A stretch of DNA of 38,940 nucleotides from UBA3263 sp964554665 (GCA_964554665.1 CAZKPP010000014.1:1-38940), one strand, 5' to 3'; positions 6,901-15,420 are shown, numbered from the stretch's first letter. Made by a program: numbers and translations. The notes: generated by a model from the sequence alone, not told the origin.

Positions 6901-8005
6901 CGCTCCAGAGGCGGGCGTCGTTGAGGGTGATGACGGTTTTAACGTCTACGGAGTTTTCGGTCTTGGCCGTTACCGGAGTGGTTTCTTCGAGAATCTTGGC
7001 TTCGGTTTCGTCGCTGTAGAGCTTAACGGGGTAAATCGAGTAGCGGATTGAGCCGTTGAAGTTCCATTTTTTGCCGGTGAGGTTGCGAACGGTGTTTTCG
7101 ATGGTAACGGTTGCGTTTACCGGGCCGAGGGGGTTGGCCGAGGGGTCGATGGTAGAGCGCACAACCATGTCCTGCACCTGAATCTTGGGGGTGGAGGTCA
7201 GGTAGACCGAGCGGAAGATGCCGGGGAGACGGAACATGTCCTGGGCCTCAAGCATACCGGCGTCGGAGTAGCGGTAAACCTCAACGGCCACGGTGTTGGC
7301 GCCTTTTTTGTTGAGGTAGGGGGTTATGTTGAACTGCGCGAGGTTGCGCGAGTTTTTCGAGAAGCCTACGTATTTGCCGTTAATCCAGAGGTAGAAGAAC
7401 GAGTCAACGCCGTCGAAGTTGAGGTAGATTTCGCGGCCGTCCCAGCCGGCGGGCACGGTGAACTCGCGGCGGTAGGAGCCGACTTCGTTGCGGTCTTTAT
7501 AGGTTGTGTAGGTGGTGTCTTTGGGGGTGCGCATAACGCCGTTTTTCCAGTCGCCCACGGAGTCGCGGACAACGTAGAAGGGCACGAGCTGGTTGGTGTA
7601 GATCGGTTTGCCGTATTTCAGGGTGCCGTCTTTCTGGATGCCCTGCACGTTCCAGTTGCCGGGCACTGCAATGTCGTCCCAGCCGCTTACGTCGAATGCG
7701 GGGTCGAAAAAAGTGAGGGGGCGTTTGTCGGGGTGGTTGACCCAGTTGAATTTCCACTGGCCGTCGAGGCTCTGGTAGTACGACGAGTATTGAGGGAGCA
7801 CTTTGAGTGCCTCGTCGACCGAATTAAAGTTGAAGAAATAGGCATGGGGCTGCTCTTTGTTGAAGCCCAGGACCTGAGGATTCTCCCATTCCGAGCCAAC
7901 GGGAGCTGCAGCTGTGCCGTAGGAGAAGCCGCCGAGGGGTTCGGCAGCAACGGCGCTCAGTGCGAAGAGGCCCATAACGAGCCCGCAAGCGAAATGTTTA
8001 GTCAT
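3938..8005 (-). CDS. secreted family GH2 beta-galactosidase with C-terminal F5/8 (discoidin) domain
   Basis: A 1355-residue LacZ-type glycoside hydrolase likely releasing terminal beta-galactose from a host or dietary glycan outside the cytoplasm. An N-terminal signal peptide (about 1-21) is followed by a GH2 sugar-binding jelly roll (about 70-270), Ig-like domain (290-400), TIM barrel (400-690), and a second Ig-like plus beta-galactosidase small-chain region (700-1130). A short chitobiase-C-like segment (1150-1215) and an F5/8 C domain (about 1220-1355) close it. The catalytic acid/base is Glu540 (SLGNEAG) and the nucleophile Glu603 (ISEYAHSMGN). The signal cleavage region lacks a lipobox cysteine. 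It stands alone with its own terminator and no SusC/SusD partner. Exact substrate linkage is unknown. Confidence 0.95.
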   Translation of the reverse strand: MTKHFACGLVMGLFALSAVAAEPLGGFSYGTAAAPVGSEWENPQVLGFNKEQPHAYFFNFNSVDEALKVLPQYSSYYQSLDGQWKFNWVNHPDKRPLTFFDPAFDVSGWDDIAVPGNWNVQGIQKDGTLKYGKPIYTNQLVPFYVVRDSVGDWKNGVMRTPKDTTYTTYKDRNEVGSYRREFTVPAGWDGREIYLNFDGVDSFFYLWINGKYVGFSKNSRNLAQFNITPYLNKKGANTVAVEVYRYSDAGMLEAQDMFRLPGIFRSVYLTSTPKIQVQDMVVRSTIDPSANPLGPVNATVTIENTVRNLTGKKWNFNGSIRYSIYPVKLYSDETEAKILEETTPVTAKTENSVDVKTVITLNDARLWSAEQPNRYVLVAQLLDKKGKVIETVSTYFGVRHVEIRETAAADDEFGLAGRYFYVNNRPVKLKGVNRHENNLSTGHHISHEQMEQEIMLMKQGNINHVRNSHYNDDPYWYILCDKYGIYLEDEANLESHQYRYGAASLSHPAEWRDAHIARDMEMVHAHVNHPSIVIWSLGNEAGPGKNFVDAYNAIKAFDPSRPVQYERNNNIVDMGSNQYPSIPWVRNAVKGKSDIKYPFHISEYAHSMGNALGGFIDYWDAMESTNFFCGGAIWDWIDQAIWNYTPDGTRYMAYGGDFGDKPNDGMFCMNGIIFPDMTPKPQYYEVKRVHQNVGVKPVDLTKGTIEVFNKNYFTTLGDLTPVWTLTRNGILVEKGNDIMRPRMEVGPRESQTWTIPYDYAKIAADPEGEYYVTVQFLLNEDKPWAKKGYVQAEVQLPVSEAKPAAPIAADGTINVDEAPAFTTVSGPAFTAKFNNETGSIDSLVYNGQTIITPGNGPVLNAFRAPVDNDVWSYGAWFKNGLHNLKHKANQASVYTRPDGAVVVKYTVFSQAPAGAWAGGGGESGTYAIKEGAPFGPEDFHFLTNQIWTIYPDGTIELSSAIDSSNPDLLLPRLGYKMQLPAQLANYTYYGRGPINNFNDRETSQQVGLYTSTVADQFVPFPKPQSMGNREDIRWNALTDAKGNGILFKATQGLMSASALPYDDIDMMRASHPYQLPESKGTVFHLDTKVTGLGGASCGQGITLPEYRTMAKPQTFGFMIRPVTAGADLQTIASVGSAAENPLLISRAKNGMLTISSANPSAQIIYNVVPTDMKIARGPKRKIPENAYEGPIDLTRGGTVTAWDAANPSQVYTATFERIEQIPVEVIAVSSEMPDGKASNLTDGNPETIWHTVYGVTQANYPHWIIFDAGAEKPIKGFSYLPRRNGNNGDIKDWTVELSTDNEHWTQVASGAFDDTKKAKRVEFKPTQARYMRFTGLSSQNGQDFGSGAEFQILAD

Positions 8006-8034
8006 GGTAAATGATGAATGTGAATAATTTTCCG

Positions 8035-8065
8035 CAAAATTACGGAAAAAAATCGAGACTTTAAG
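8035..8065 (-). promoter_or_regulatory. probable promoter of the beta-galactosidase gene
   Basis: Minus-strand -7 element TAATTTTG (8042-8035) lies about 30 bp before the start codon, giving a short leader. At the -33 position there is only TTAAAG (8065-8060), not TTTG, so this may be a weak or activator-dependent promoter. A seven-C run (8084-8090) lies just upstream. Confidence 0.4.
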
Positions 8066-8105
8066 CGGGCAAGGCGAAAAAATCCCCCCCTATAGTTAAA
8101 GTGTG

Positions 8106-9941
8106 TTAAAAGGGTACTTCCGGCGATTTAAAATTGCGTATTACGCGGGTAAATTGCTGCCAGTAGCGGTCGGTTTTGTAGTCGCCGATGCCGTGAACGC
8201 GGGCAAACTCCTCGCGGGTTTGCGGGCAGAGGCGGGCCATGTCCTGCAAAGTTTTGTCGGAGAAGACCATGTAGGGGGCGATGCCCTGGATTTTGGCGAT
8301 GTTGAGGCGCAGTTCCTTGAGCTTTTTGTATAGCACAGCATCATAGGAGCGCGATGCCGGGGCTTTTTTCGCGGGCTCTTTTTCTTGGGGCCGTTCGTAG
8401 AAGAAGCGGGCCAGGGTTACGGGCATTTCGCCGCGGAGGGCGCGCATGCCTTGCGCGGTTACCTTCAGGTGGTTATCTTCGTTATAGGCGATTTCTATGA
8501 GGCCGAGCTGGAGCATTTGCGACAGGTAGGCGCGCCATTCGTTGGCGGGGAGGTCGCGGCCGGCAGCGTAGGTTTTGATTTTGTCGTAGCCTTTGGCCAG
8601 GAGTTCGGCGCGTGCCGAGCCGCGCAGAATGTCGATGAGCATGTTGAGGGCCACGCGCTGGTCGGTACGCAGAATTGCCGACAGGGCTTTCTGGACGATT
8701 ACGGTACCGTCGAAGCGGAGGGGTGGCTGGCGGCACACGTCGCAGTTGCCACAGTCGGTGGCGCACTCTTCGCTGAAATAGCTGAGCAGGATGCGCCGGC
8801 GGCAGACCGAAGCCTCGGCGTATTCGCGCATGCGGTTGAGCTTTTCGAGGTTGATTTCCTTCCGGCCCGACTCGTCGATGAAGCTGCGCAGGGTAATGAT
8901 GTCGTGCACCGAATAGAACATCAGGGCTTCGGCGGGGAGGCCGTCGCGGCCGGCGCGCCCGATTTCCTGGTAGTAGCCTTCGATGTTGCGCGGCAGGTTG
9001 TTGTGGACCACGTAGCGGATGTTGCTCTTGTCGATGCCCATACCGAAGGCAATGGTTGCGCACACGACCTGTACCTCGCCCTGAATGAAGCGGCGCTGGG
9101 CCTCGCTGCGTTGCGCTGCGGTGAGTCCGGCGTGGTAGACGACCGCGCTGTAGCCGCGCACGTCGAGCTCGGCGGCCATTTCTTCGGCGGCCTTGCGGCT
9201 GAGGCAGTAAATAACGCCCGAATCGTCGGGATAGCGGTCGATGAGGTCGCAGATTTGCTTGAGTTTGAGGGCTTTGCCGGGATTCTGTTTAACGGTGAGC
9301 GAAATGTTGGGGCGGTCGAACGACGATATGAATACCCGCGGATTTTGCAGGGCCAGCTGCGTTGAAAGGTCGCGGCGGGTGAGTTTGTCGGCGGTGGCGG
9401 TGAGGGCAATCACGGGTACCCGGGGAAAGCGGGCCTTGATGCGGCTGAGCTGCGTGTACTCGGGGCGGAAGTCGTGGCCCCACTGCGAAATGCAGTGCGC
9501 TTCGTCGATGGCGAAGAGCGAGATTTTCATATCGTCGGGCCAGCGGTCGAGTTCGAGCATCAGTCGCTCGGGCGACACATAGAGCAGTTTCAGGCGGCCG
9601 CTGCGCAACTCTTCGTAAACGCCATAGTTCTCGGCGTCGGTTTGGTTGGAGTGGAGGGCTGCGGCGGCAATGCCGTTGGCGCGGAGGGCCTGCACCTGGT
9701 CTTCCATCAGGGCTATGAGCGGGCTCACGACTATGGCCACTCCCGGGAGTATGAGCGCCGGCACCTGGTAGCAGAGGCTTTTGCCGCCACCGGTGGGCAT
9801 GAGCACCACGCAGTCGCTGCCGGAGCATACCGTGCGGATTATTTCGAGTTGGTTGGAGCGGAAGGAGGCGTAGCCGAAGTGGCGTTTGAGCACGTCGAGG
9901 GCTGCCGCATCAATAGGCGTTTTCTTCTCCGCGGAGAGCAT
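8106..9941 (-). CDS. recQ: ATP-dependent DNA helicase RecQ
   Basis: RecQ unwinds DNA 3'-5' in recombination and fork repair. The 611-residue protein has Walker A MPTGGGKS (48-55), DEAH (146-149), motif VI EIGRAGRDG (326-334), the RQC zinc cysteines Cys380, Cys397, Cys400 and Cys403, and a C-terminal HRDC domain (about 530-611). The start at 9941 overlaps the upstream transferase gene by 32 bp; no later methionine would keep the N-terminal helicase region. It is the last gene of the DUF349 - transferase - recQ operon; no promoter of its own is visible. Confidence 0.97.
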   Translation of the reverse strand: MLSAEKKTPIDAAALDVLKRHFGYASFRSNQLEIIRTVCSGSDCVVLMPTGGGKSLCYQVPALILPGVAIVVSPLIALMEDQVQALRANGIAAAALHSNQTDAENYGVYEELRSGRLKLLYVSPERLMLELDRWPDDMKISLFAIDEAHCISQWGHDFRPEYTQLSRIKARFPRVPVIALTATADKLTRRDLSTQLALQNPRVFISSFDRPNISLTVKQNPGKALKLKQICDLIDRYPDDSGVIYCLSRKAAEEMAAELDVRGYSAVVYHAGLTAAQRSEAQRRFIQGEVQVVCATIAFGMGIDKSNIRYVVHNNLPRNIEGYYQEIGRAGRDGLPAEALMFYSVHDIITLRSFIDESGRKEINLEKLNRMREYAEASVCRRRILLSYFSEECATDCGNCDVCRQPPLRFDGTVIVQKALSAILRTDQRVALNMLIDILRGSARAELLAKGYDKIKTYAAGRDLPANEWRAYLSQMLQLGLIEIAYNEDNHLKVTAQGMRALRGEMPVTLARFFYERPQEKEPAKKAPASRSYDAVLYKKLKELRLNIAKIQGIAPYMVFSDKTLQDMARLCPQTREEFARVHGIGDYKTDRYWQQFTRVIRNFKSPEVPF

Positions 9942-11298
9942 TTACGATGGTTTTGATAAAGATTTTGATATCGAGCATGAACGACCAGTGTTCAATGTAC
10001 CAGACGTCGGCTTCGACACGTTTTTCCATTTTTATGAGTTCGTCGGTATTGCCGCGAAGGCCGAGCACCTGGGCCCACCCGGTGATGCCGGGTTTGACCA
10101 TGTGGCGGAGCATGTAGCGGTCGATGAGCTGGCGATATTGCTCGGTGTGGGCGAGCATGTGGGGTCGGGGGCCGATAATCGACATTTCGCCGCGCCACAC
10201 GTTGATAAACTGCGGGAGCTCGTCGAGCGACGTGCGGCGCAGAAAGTCGCCCACGCGCGTCTTGCGGGGGTCGTCGGCCGTGGCCTGCGTGGAGTCGGCG
10301 TTGGTGTTGACGCGCATTGTTCGGAACTTCAGGCAGTTGAAGTCGCGGCCGCGATAGCCGGTGCGCTTCTGGCGGAAGAATACCGGGCCGGGCGACGACA
10401 TTTTTACGGCTATGGCTATCGGAATGAATAGTATCGGCGAGAAGATGAGCGCCACCGACGAGAATAGGAAGTCAAACGACCGCTTGAACATGCGGTTATA
10501 GGGGCGGTTAAGCGGGTTGGCCAGCGGGCTGAGAATCGGCAGGCCGTCGATGCTGTCGAGCTCGAACCGGCGCCCTACGTAGGGCGACAGTTTCGGCACG
10601 AAGCGGAAGTCTACCATGGAGTCGTCGGTGATTTTGAGGCAGCGGAGCAGGTCTTGCTCGTTTTCGCCGGAGAGCACAAAGAAGACTTCGTCGACGTTTT
10701 TTTCGCGGATAAATGTTTCGAGGTCGTCGAGGGTGCCGCAATAGAGGCCGGCAAAGCCGGGGGCGGGCGACTTGTCGAAGAAGCCGAGTATGCGGTAGCC
10801 GTAGCCTTCGTTCTGGCGCAGCGATTCGGCCAGGCGCCGGGCGGTCTGGTTGGTGCCTACAATCACCACGCGACGATAGTTGCCGCCACGTTTGCGGTAG
10901 GCGCGGATAATTACGCGGGTCAGCGACCAGGTCAGCGGCAGCGCAACCAGAACCATGGCATAGAACTGGGCCAGGCAGCTCAGCGGAAAGTCGCCGGCCT
11001 GAAGAAATTCAAGCAGCGCTATGAACGTTAGGGCGTGGACCACCACGGCGCGGAGCGACGAAATCAACAGCCGGTCGATATGTAGCGTACGCTGCACACG
11101 CACGTGGCGAAAGAGCATCACCACCGGTACGTAGGCCAGTGAGACGCAGAGCCACTTGGTGCGCACGAAGTTGTCGAGCAGCCATGGGTGTATCCAACAG
11201 AGAACGCCAAACAGAGCGTTGATAACCAGCAGGTCAACAACCGACAACACCTCGCGCTGATAGCGGCCGAAACGGCCTCGCGAGTCAGTTTTAGGCAT
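9910..11298 (-). CDS. undecaprenyl-phosphate sugar-1-phosphate transferase (WbaP/WcaJ-type)
   Basis: A polyprenyl glycosylphosphotransferase that loads the first sugar-phosphate onto undecaprenyl phosphate, starting exopolysaccharide, capsule or O-antigen synthesis at the inner membrane. The 462-residue protein has four N-terminal membrane segments (about 15-135), a Rossmann-like domain (about 140-260), a membrane segment (about 278-303), and a cytoplasmic catalytic domain. That domain has KFRTMR, the RRTSLDELPQ segment, IIGPRP and KPGITGWAQV. It overlaps the DUF349 gene by 8 bp and recQ by 32 bp. No other polysaccharide genes adjoin it, which is unusual for an initiating transferase. Sugar specificity (glucose or galactose) is not determinable. 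Confidence 0.93.
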   Translation of the reverse strand: MPKTDSRGRFGRYQREVLSVVDLLVINALFGVLCWIHPWLLDNFVRTKWLCVSLAYVPVVMLFRHVRVQRTLHIDRLLISSLRAVVVHALTFIALLEFLQAGDFPLSCLAQFYAMVLVALPLTWSLTRVIIRAYRKRGGNYRRVVIVGTNQTARRLAESLRQNEGYGYRILGFFDKSPAPGFAGLYCGTLDDLETFIREKNVDEVFFVLSGENEQDLLRCLKITDDSMVDFRFVPKLSPYVGRRFELDSIDGLPILSPLANPLNRPYNRMFKRSFDFLFSSVALIFSPILFIPIAIAVKMSSPGPVFFRQKRTGYRGRDFNCLKFRTMRVNTNADSTQATADDPRKTRVGDFLRRTSLDELPQFINVWRGEMSIIGPRPHMLAHTEQYRQLIDRYMLRHMVKPGITGWAQVLGLRGNTDELIKMEKRVEADVWYIEHWSFMLDIKIFIKTIVNALRGEENAY

Positions 11299-13075
11299 CT
11301 GTTGAGTTCTTCTTGGAGTCTAAAATGCTGATTTTCTTTTCAATCTGGGTTTGTTCGTCGCGCAGGCGGGCAATGCGGCGCTCCATGTCGCGCACCATTG
11401 CTTCGCCCGATTTCGAGCGGGAGTTGAAGAAGCCGAGGTTGTTTTCGAAAGTTTTGATTTCGTTTTTCTTCGTTTCGAGGGCGCGGAGCAGTTTTTCGCG
11501 CTGGCGGGCGAGGTCAGAGGAGTTCATTTCGGCTGCGCCGCTCTCAAAGGCAGCCATGGCGGCCTTTTGGGTGCTCATGTCGAGCTGGTCGTGGAGGCGC
11601 GACACTTCGGCGCGATAGGCGTCGTGGAGCTTGTCTTTGTCGCGGAAGGGCACGTGGCCGATGGCCTGATATTCCTTCATGAGCTCGCGCACGCGGGCTA
11701 TGGTTTCCTTGCGCTGGTCGGCCTCGGTTTCAACTATGGCCTTGAGTTTTTCAATGATTTCGCGCTTGGCGGCAAGGTTGGCCTGCTCGGCGGAGCGGCG
11801 CTCGTTGGAGTTGGCCTTTTTGGCTTCGAAGAATTTGTCGCATGCGGCGCGGAAGCGGGCCCACACGGCGTCGCTCTGTTTTTTGGGCACGGCGCCGATG
11901 GCTTTCCATTTGGCCTGCAGCTCAATGAGTGCGTCGCCGGCCTTTTTCCAGTCGGTGGAGTTCTGGAGCTCTTCGGCCATTTCGCAGAGCGAGATTTTCT
12001 TGGCGAGGTTTTCGGCCGATTCTTCCTTGGCGCTCTTGAAGTAGGCGCCTTTGGCGGTGAAGAAGCCGTCGCAGAGCTCGCGGAAGCGGGCATAGAGCTG
12101 GTTGTTGACCTTGCGGGCGGCGAAGCCGAGCTTTTTCCATTCTTCCTGAATGGCTATGACGGCCTTGGTGGCTTCGTCCCAGGCCGAGAATGAGGTGAGG
12201 GCGCCGAGGTCTACGGCTTCGAGGCGCTCGATGAGGGCTTTTTTGGCGTCTTCGTTGCGGCGCTCAACTGCTTTGCGCTCTTCAAAGAAGGCCTGATATT
12301 TTTTGTTGATTTCGGCCGAGAGGTCTTTAAAGCGGGTCCAGATTTCTTCGCGGAACTCTTTGGCCACGGGGCCGATTTCGCGCCATTTTTCGTGGAGGTC
12401 CTGCAGGCGACGGAAGGCAACGACGATGTCGGGCTCGTCGGCCAGGCGGGCGGCTTCTTCGCAAATCAGGGTTTTTGATTCGAGGTTTTTGCGGAAGTCG
12501 AGGTCGCGCAGGTCTTTGTTGACCTTGAGCTGGTCGTAGAATTTTTCAGTTGCAAGCTGATAGCGTTTCCAGGAGTCGGACACTTCGGGCGCGGGCACTT
12601 CGCCGATGGCCTTGAAGTCGACCTGCAGGGCGCGTACGCGTTCGAGGCGGGTGTGAACGTTGTCGGCGTCGTCGGCGGCAGCTTCGATTTCGGCGATGAT
12701 GGCGTTTTTGCGCGCCAGGTTTTCGATGCGCTCGGCTTCCTGTTGGGCGGCCAGGGCTGCTTTTTTCTCTTTGATGGTGTTGTAGGCGGCCTTAAACTGC
12801 TCTTCGGCGGGGTCGGCCTCGGGTGCGAAGCCTTCGTCGGAACCGTTGGCGGCTACGTAGGCGGCTTTTTGGGCCGACAGTTCTTCGTGGCGCACGGCAT
12901 AGAACTGAACTTTCAGTCGGTTAACGTCGTCGCGGCCAACTTCTTCGGCGGGCTTTTCGGCCAGCTCGGTAATTTGAGTGATTATTTCCTCTTTGGTCAG
13001 GGGGGCGGACTTAGCGGCGGCGGGGTTAACTGCGGCCTCATTAGCCGTCAAGGGTACGTTGAGTTCAGTTTCCAT
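11291..13075 (-). CDS. DUF349 domain-containing coiled-coil protein
   Basis: A 594-residue acidic helical protein of unknown biochemical role with five DUF349 repeats, each built around a W/Y-x-x-I/L-G-x-V/A motif. They are seen as FKAIGEVP, WREIGPVA, WKKLGFAA, WKAIGAVP and YQAIGHVP, each followed by a helix with W/Y-x-R/K-F. The C-terminal 80 residues look like coiled coil. The open frame extends to 13135, but the Bacteroidetes-like start METELNV at 13075 is preferred because the extra 20 residues are histidine/proline-rich and the promoter lies upstream of it. It is the first gene of the operon with the sugar transferase and recQ. Confidence 0.88.
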   Translation of the reverse strand: METELNVPLTANEAAVNPAAAKSAPLTKEEIITQITELAEKPAEEVGRDDVNRLKVQFYAVRHEELSAQKAAYVAANGSDEGFAPEADPAEEQFKAAYNTIKEKKAALAAQQEAERIENLARKNAIIAEIEAAADDADNVHTRLERVRALQVDFKAIGEVPAPEVSDSWKRYQLATEKFYDQLKVNKDLRDLDFRKNLESKTLICEEAARLADEPDIVVAFRRLQDLHEKWREIGPVAKEFREEIWTRFKDLSAEINKKYQAFFEERKAVERRNEDAKKALIERLEAVDLGALTSFSAWDEATKAVIAIQEEWKKLGFAARKVNNQLYARFRELCDGFFTAKGAYFKSAKEESAENLAKKISLCEMAEELQNSTDWKKAGDALIELQAKWKAIGAVPKKQSDAVWARFRAACDKFFEAKKANSNERRSAEQANLAAKREIIEKLKAIVETEADQRKETIARVRELMKEYQAIGHVPFRDKDKLHDAYRAEVSRLHDQLDMSTQKAAMAAFESGAAEMNSSDLARQREKLLRALETKKNEIKTFENNLGFFNSRSKSGEAMVRDMERRIARLRDEQTQIEKKISILDSKKNSTDA

Positions 13076-13116
13076 GATGTTGATAGTTAAATGATTAGAG
13101 TGTGGGTGGAAGAAAG

Positions 13117-13144
13117 GGCGCGAGTGCGGATGCACCCGCGCCCA
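13117..13144 (-). promoter_or_regulatory. GC-rich hairpin in the DUF349 operon leader
   Basis: GGGCGCG (13117-13123) pairs with CGCGCCC (13138-13144), and inside it GTGC pairs with GCAC around a four-base loop; one A/C mismatch separates the two stems. On the minus strand it is followed by TTTCTTCC. It lies between the promoter at 13161-13191 and the start codon, so it would be transcribed as a leader structure that could attenuate the operon or simply mark a weak terminator. Confidence 0.45.
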
Positions 13145-13160
13145 TTACGATTAGATTGCC

Positions 13161-13191
13161 CAAATTTACGCAAAACTTATGAGTCGCGCAA
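13161..13191 (-). promoter_or_regulatory. promoter of the DUF349 - transferase - recQ operon
   Basis: Minus-strand -7 element TAAATTTG (13168-13161) is preceded by TTTGCG (about 13192-13187) with a 20-nt spacer, a near-consensus Bacteroidetes promoter. The start point would be near 13155. Confidence 0.65.
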
Positions 13192-13198
13192 ATTTTTT

Positions 13199-13225
13199 GC
13201 AAAAAACCTTCGGGACTTCCGGTTA
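13199..13225 (-). terminator. possible terminator of the 680-residue protein gene
   Basis: Overlapping the stop codon, the minus strand can form a short imperfect stem (AACC with GGTT outside, CGG with CCG inside) followed by six T residues (13206-13201). The fold is weak and judged by eye only. Confidence 0.35.
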
Positions 13226-15265
13226 TTTGATAACGGTTTTGCGGCCGTTGACAATGTAGAGGCCTTTGCCGGGATTGCTTACGCGGCGGCCCTGCAGGTC
13301 GTAGATGCCGGTTGCCTGAGCGGGTTTGTCGGCTGCGAGTTCGCTGATGCTGCCCATTTCAACTGATTCAATGAGGAATGCGTTGGAGTCGGCAAACCAG
13401 TTGTTGTAGGTGTTGCACCAGTTGATGAATCTGTAGTCCGAGCTTTTTGAGCCGCGGTGAATGTTGCCCTGGAAGTGGAGTACGTCATTTTTGCCGCTCG
13501 CGGGATTGAAAACATATTCATCATAGTTGGCCTGCAGGCGGACTTTGTTTTCAATGCCGCGGTCGAGGCCGGCGTTTTCCATGAGTCCCAAAATCAGCTC
13601 AGTGGGCTCATACTGCTCGTTTTCATCGGGACAGCCTATGAAGTTGAAGGAAGCGGCATCTTTTTGATCGGGGGTGGTCATCCACGAAATCTCTGACACC
13701 GAATTCTCGTCAGCCCCAAAGGCCTTTTCGCCGCCCGCGTACGTGAAGAGATCGTGATGCTTGCGGATATAGCAGTTGTTGGCCTTGTTGTAGAGCAGGA
13801 AGGTTGCGGCATTCTTAACCGGAATGAGCTCCCATTCGCAATTTTGGTCGGCTTCGAGGCGGGGTTCAATGCCGCTGTGGGCAAAATCATCGAAGAAATT
13901 GTCGTGGTCCATGCTGTACATCCGGTTGTTAAATTTGTAGGTAGGAGTGCCACCGGCGGCAATGTAAGCGTTGCCGAGCTGAAGCTGTTCGTTCGCTTCT
14001 TGGTCGCCGTTGATAAATGCGTCGATGTCTTTCAGCGAGAGCTGATTGCGAAGACGAACGATGCATCCGTTGCCTACCAGGGCTGTAGCCTCGTTGACTT
14101 TGCTGTTAACGGTTTCTACTATTGATTTTCCAATAGCCTCACGGGCTTCATAGTCAGTGGCTGCATGCAACGCGTCATTTGAGTCATTAAAGAAATTCTT
14201 AAGCCAGGCCTTTATCTCCGACAGTTTTGTCATTGCCGTTTCATTGAACAATGCGGGGAGATTGCTCCAGCCATCTATAGTTGTGGTTGCGTAGCTGATG
14301 GGGTACAGATACAAAGATTCATCATTGTGGTCATGGCGCCAATCAATAAAGGCTTCGAATTCCTGTTTTGCGAGAATCGCTTCTGCTGCGTCAACCGGTT
14401 CAAGGATGAAAATGGAGCCGTTGCTGCCGTAGTTGCCTTTGCTGTCGGCAACCACCGGCGAGCCGGTCAGGTCAACTCCGGCGAAGCCATAGCGATAAAA
14501 CATCGGCTTGCCTGCGTCGTCAACCACTGTGTCGCCCGCTTCGTTCAGCACCGGCACGCGTTTCTTGATTGAAACATAGTCGTTCATGCTCAGACACTGA
14601 TTTTCATAGCCGGGCACGGCTGAAATCATGTCTTTCAGCGAAAAAGCGTAAGCCATGTTCAGGTCCTCTTCCGACAGATATTGGAGAATCGACTCTGCGG
14701 GATTTTCCGTGTCGGTAGCGGCGGCCTCCAAAGCCGGTTTAACCGGAAGAACGTAGTAAAAGTTATTTTTGCTGTTGAAGTCTACGTTTGAGCGCGAGCA
14801 CCCGGCAAAGTCATAAGCTTTTTTCGGAATCGTGGCCAACGAACCGCCGACAACAGCGTTTTTGATTTTTAGCTGGCCGGGGAATTTGGGGTCTTCAGTG
14901 AAATACCAATATTCGGTCAGCGGGCTTACGATTTCTTCGTCGTTGGCAAACGCTGCCCACCAGTTGCCGCCCATGTTTGAGAGGCCCATATACGGATGGT
15001 CGGCGATTTTGGGCGTCGGGGTGCCGTCGGGCAGGGTTTCCGACATGTAGAAGCCATCGTCGTTGCGGTCAATGGAGTCGCCTACAAGGTTTGTGAGCAC
15101 GCCGTTGGTATAGTCAAATCGCATGGCGTGCATGTTGCGGATGCGATAGAAATGGTAGTTGTCAAAGTCGTTGCCCTCGCTGATTTTAATACCGTTGAGT
15201 TCGTTTTGGGCGAATAGGGAACCGGCGAGACAGGCTCCCAAGGCAAAAAGAGTAAACTTTTTCAT
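13223..15265 (-). CDS. secreted protein of unknown function with C-terminal sorting-type tail
   Basis: No domain was recognised in this 680-residue protein. It has a clear signal peptide (MKKFTLFALGACLAGSLFAQ, 1-20) and ends in GIYDLQGRRV followed by GLYIVNG and VIK, a tail common on exported Bacteroidales proteins and resembling type IX secretion sorting domains. The central part mentions no catalytic motif I can identify. Start 15265 is chosen over the longer frame because it begins the signal peptide. The tail shares a 25-nt identical stretch with the next upstream gene, the LRR protein. The two genes are separated by 384 bp holding the inverted-repeat element, so it probably has its own promoter. 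Confidence 0.85.
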   Translation of the reverse strand: MKKFTLFALGACLAGSLFAQNELNGIKISEGNDFDNYHFYRIRNMHAMRFDYTNGVLTNLVGDSIDRNDDGFYMSETLPDGTPTPKIADHPYMGLSNMGGNWWAAFANDEEIVSPLTEYWYFTEDPKFPGQLKIKNAVVGGSLATIPKKAYDFAGCSRSNVDFNSKNNFYYVLPVKPALEAAATDTENPAESILQYLSEEDLNMAYAFSLKDMISAVPGYENQCLSMNDYVSIKKRVPVLNEAGDTVVDDAGKPMFYRYGFAGVDLTGSPVVADSKGNYGSNGSIFILEPVDAAEAILAKQEFEAFIDWRHDHNDESLYLYPISYATTTIDGWSNLPALFNETAMTKLSEIKAWLKNFFNDSNDALHAATDYEAREAIGKSIVETVNSKVNEATALVGNGCIVRLRNQLSLKDIDAFINGDQEANEQLQLGNAYIAAGGTPTYKFNNRMYSMDHDNFFDDFAHSGIEPRLEADQNCEWELIPVKNAATFLLYNKANNCYIRKHHDLFTYAGGEKAFGADENSVSEISWMTTPDQKDAASFNFIGCPDENEQYEPTELILGLMENAGLDRGIENKVRLQANYDEYVFNPASGKNDVLHFQGNIHRGSKSSDYRFINWCNTYNNWFADSNAFLIESVEMGSISELAADKPAQATGIYDLQGRRVSNPGKGLYIVNGRKTVIK

Positions 15266-15306
15266 AGGCAGGGAGATGAATAAGAGTGAATGATAGTTAA
15301 TGTTTA

Positions 15307-15342
15307 GGCCCACAATTTACAAAAAAATTGCGGGCCATGCAA
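15307..15342 (-). promoter_or_regulatory. inverted repeat and possible promoter of the 680-residue protein gene
   Basis: GGCCCACAATTT (15307-15318) pairs with AAATTGCGGGCC (15325-15336) apart from one mismatch. A TTTGC (minus strand, ending near 15340) lies 20 nt before TAAATTGT (15319-15312), an imperfect -7 element inside the repeat. The palindrome would overlap RNA polymerase contacts, as an operator does. Alternatively it is a transcribed hairpin. Confidence 0.35.
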
Positions 15343-15420
15343 ATTTTTTCAAAAAAATCTGAAAAATTATTTTTCCAGTATGCTATTTTCCAATGTTTGA
15401 ATGATGGTGTTGGGATAATC

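Noticed and set aside
8385..9365. 326-codon plus-strand frame opposite recQ
   Set aside because: Antisense to clear RecQ motifs; no recognisable family.
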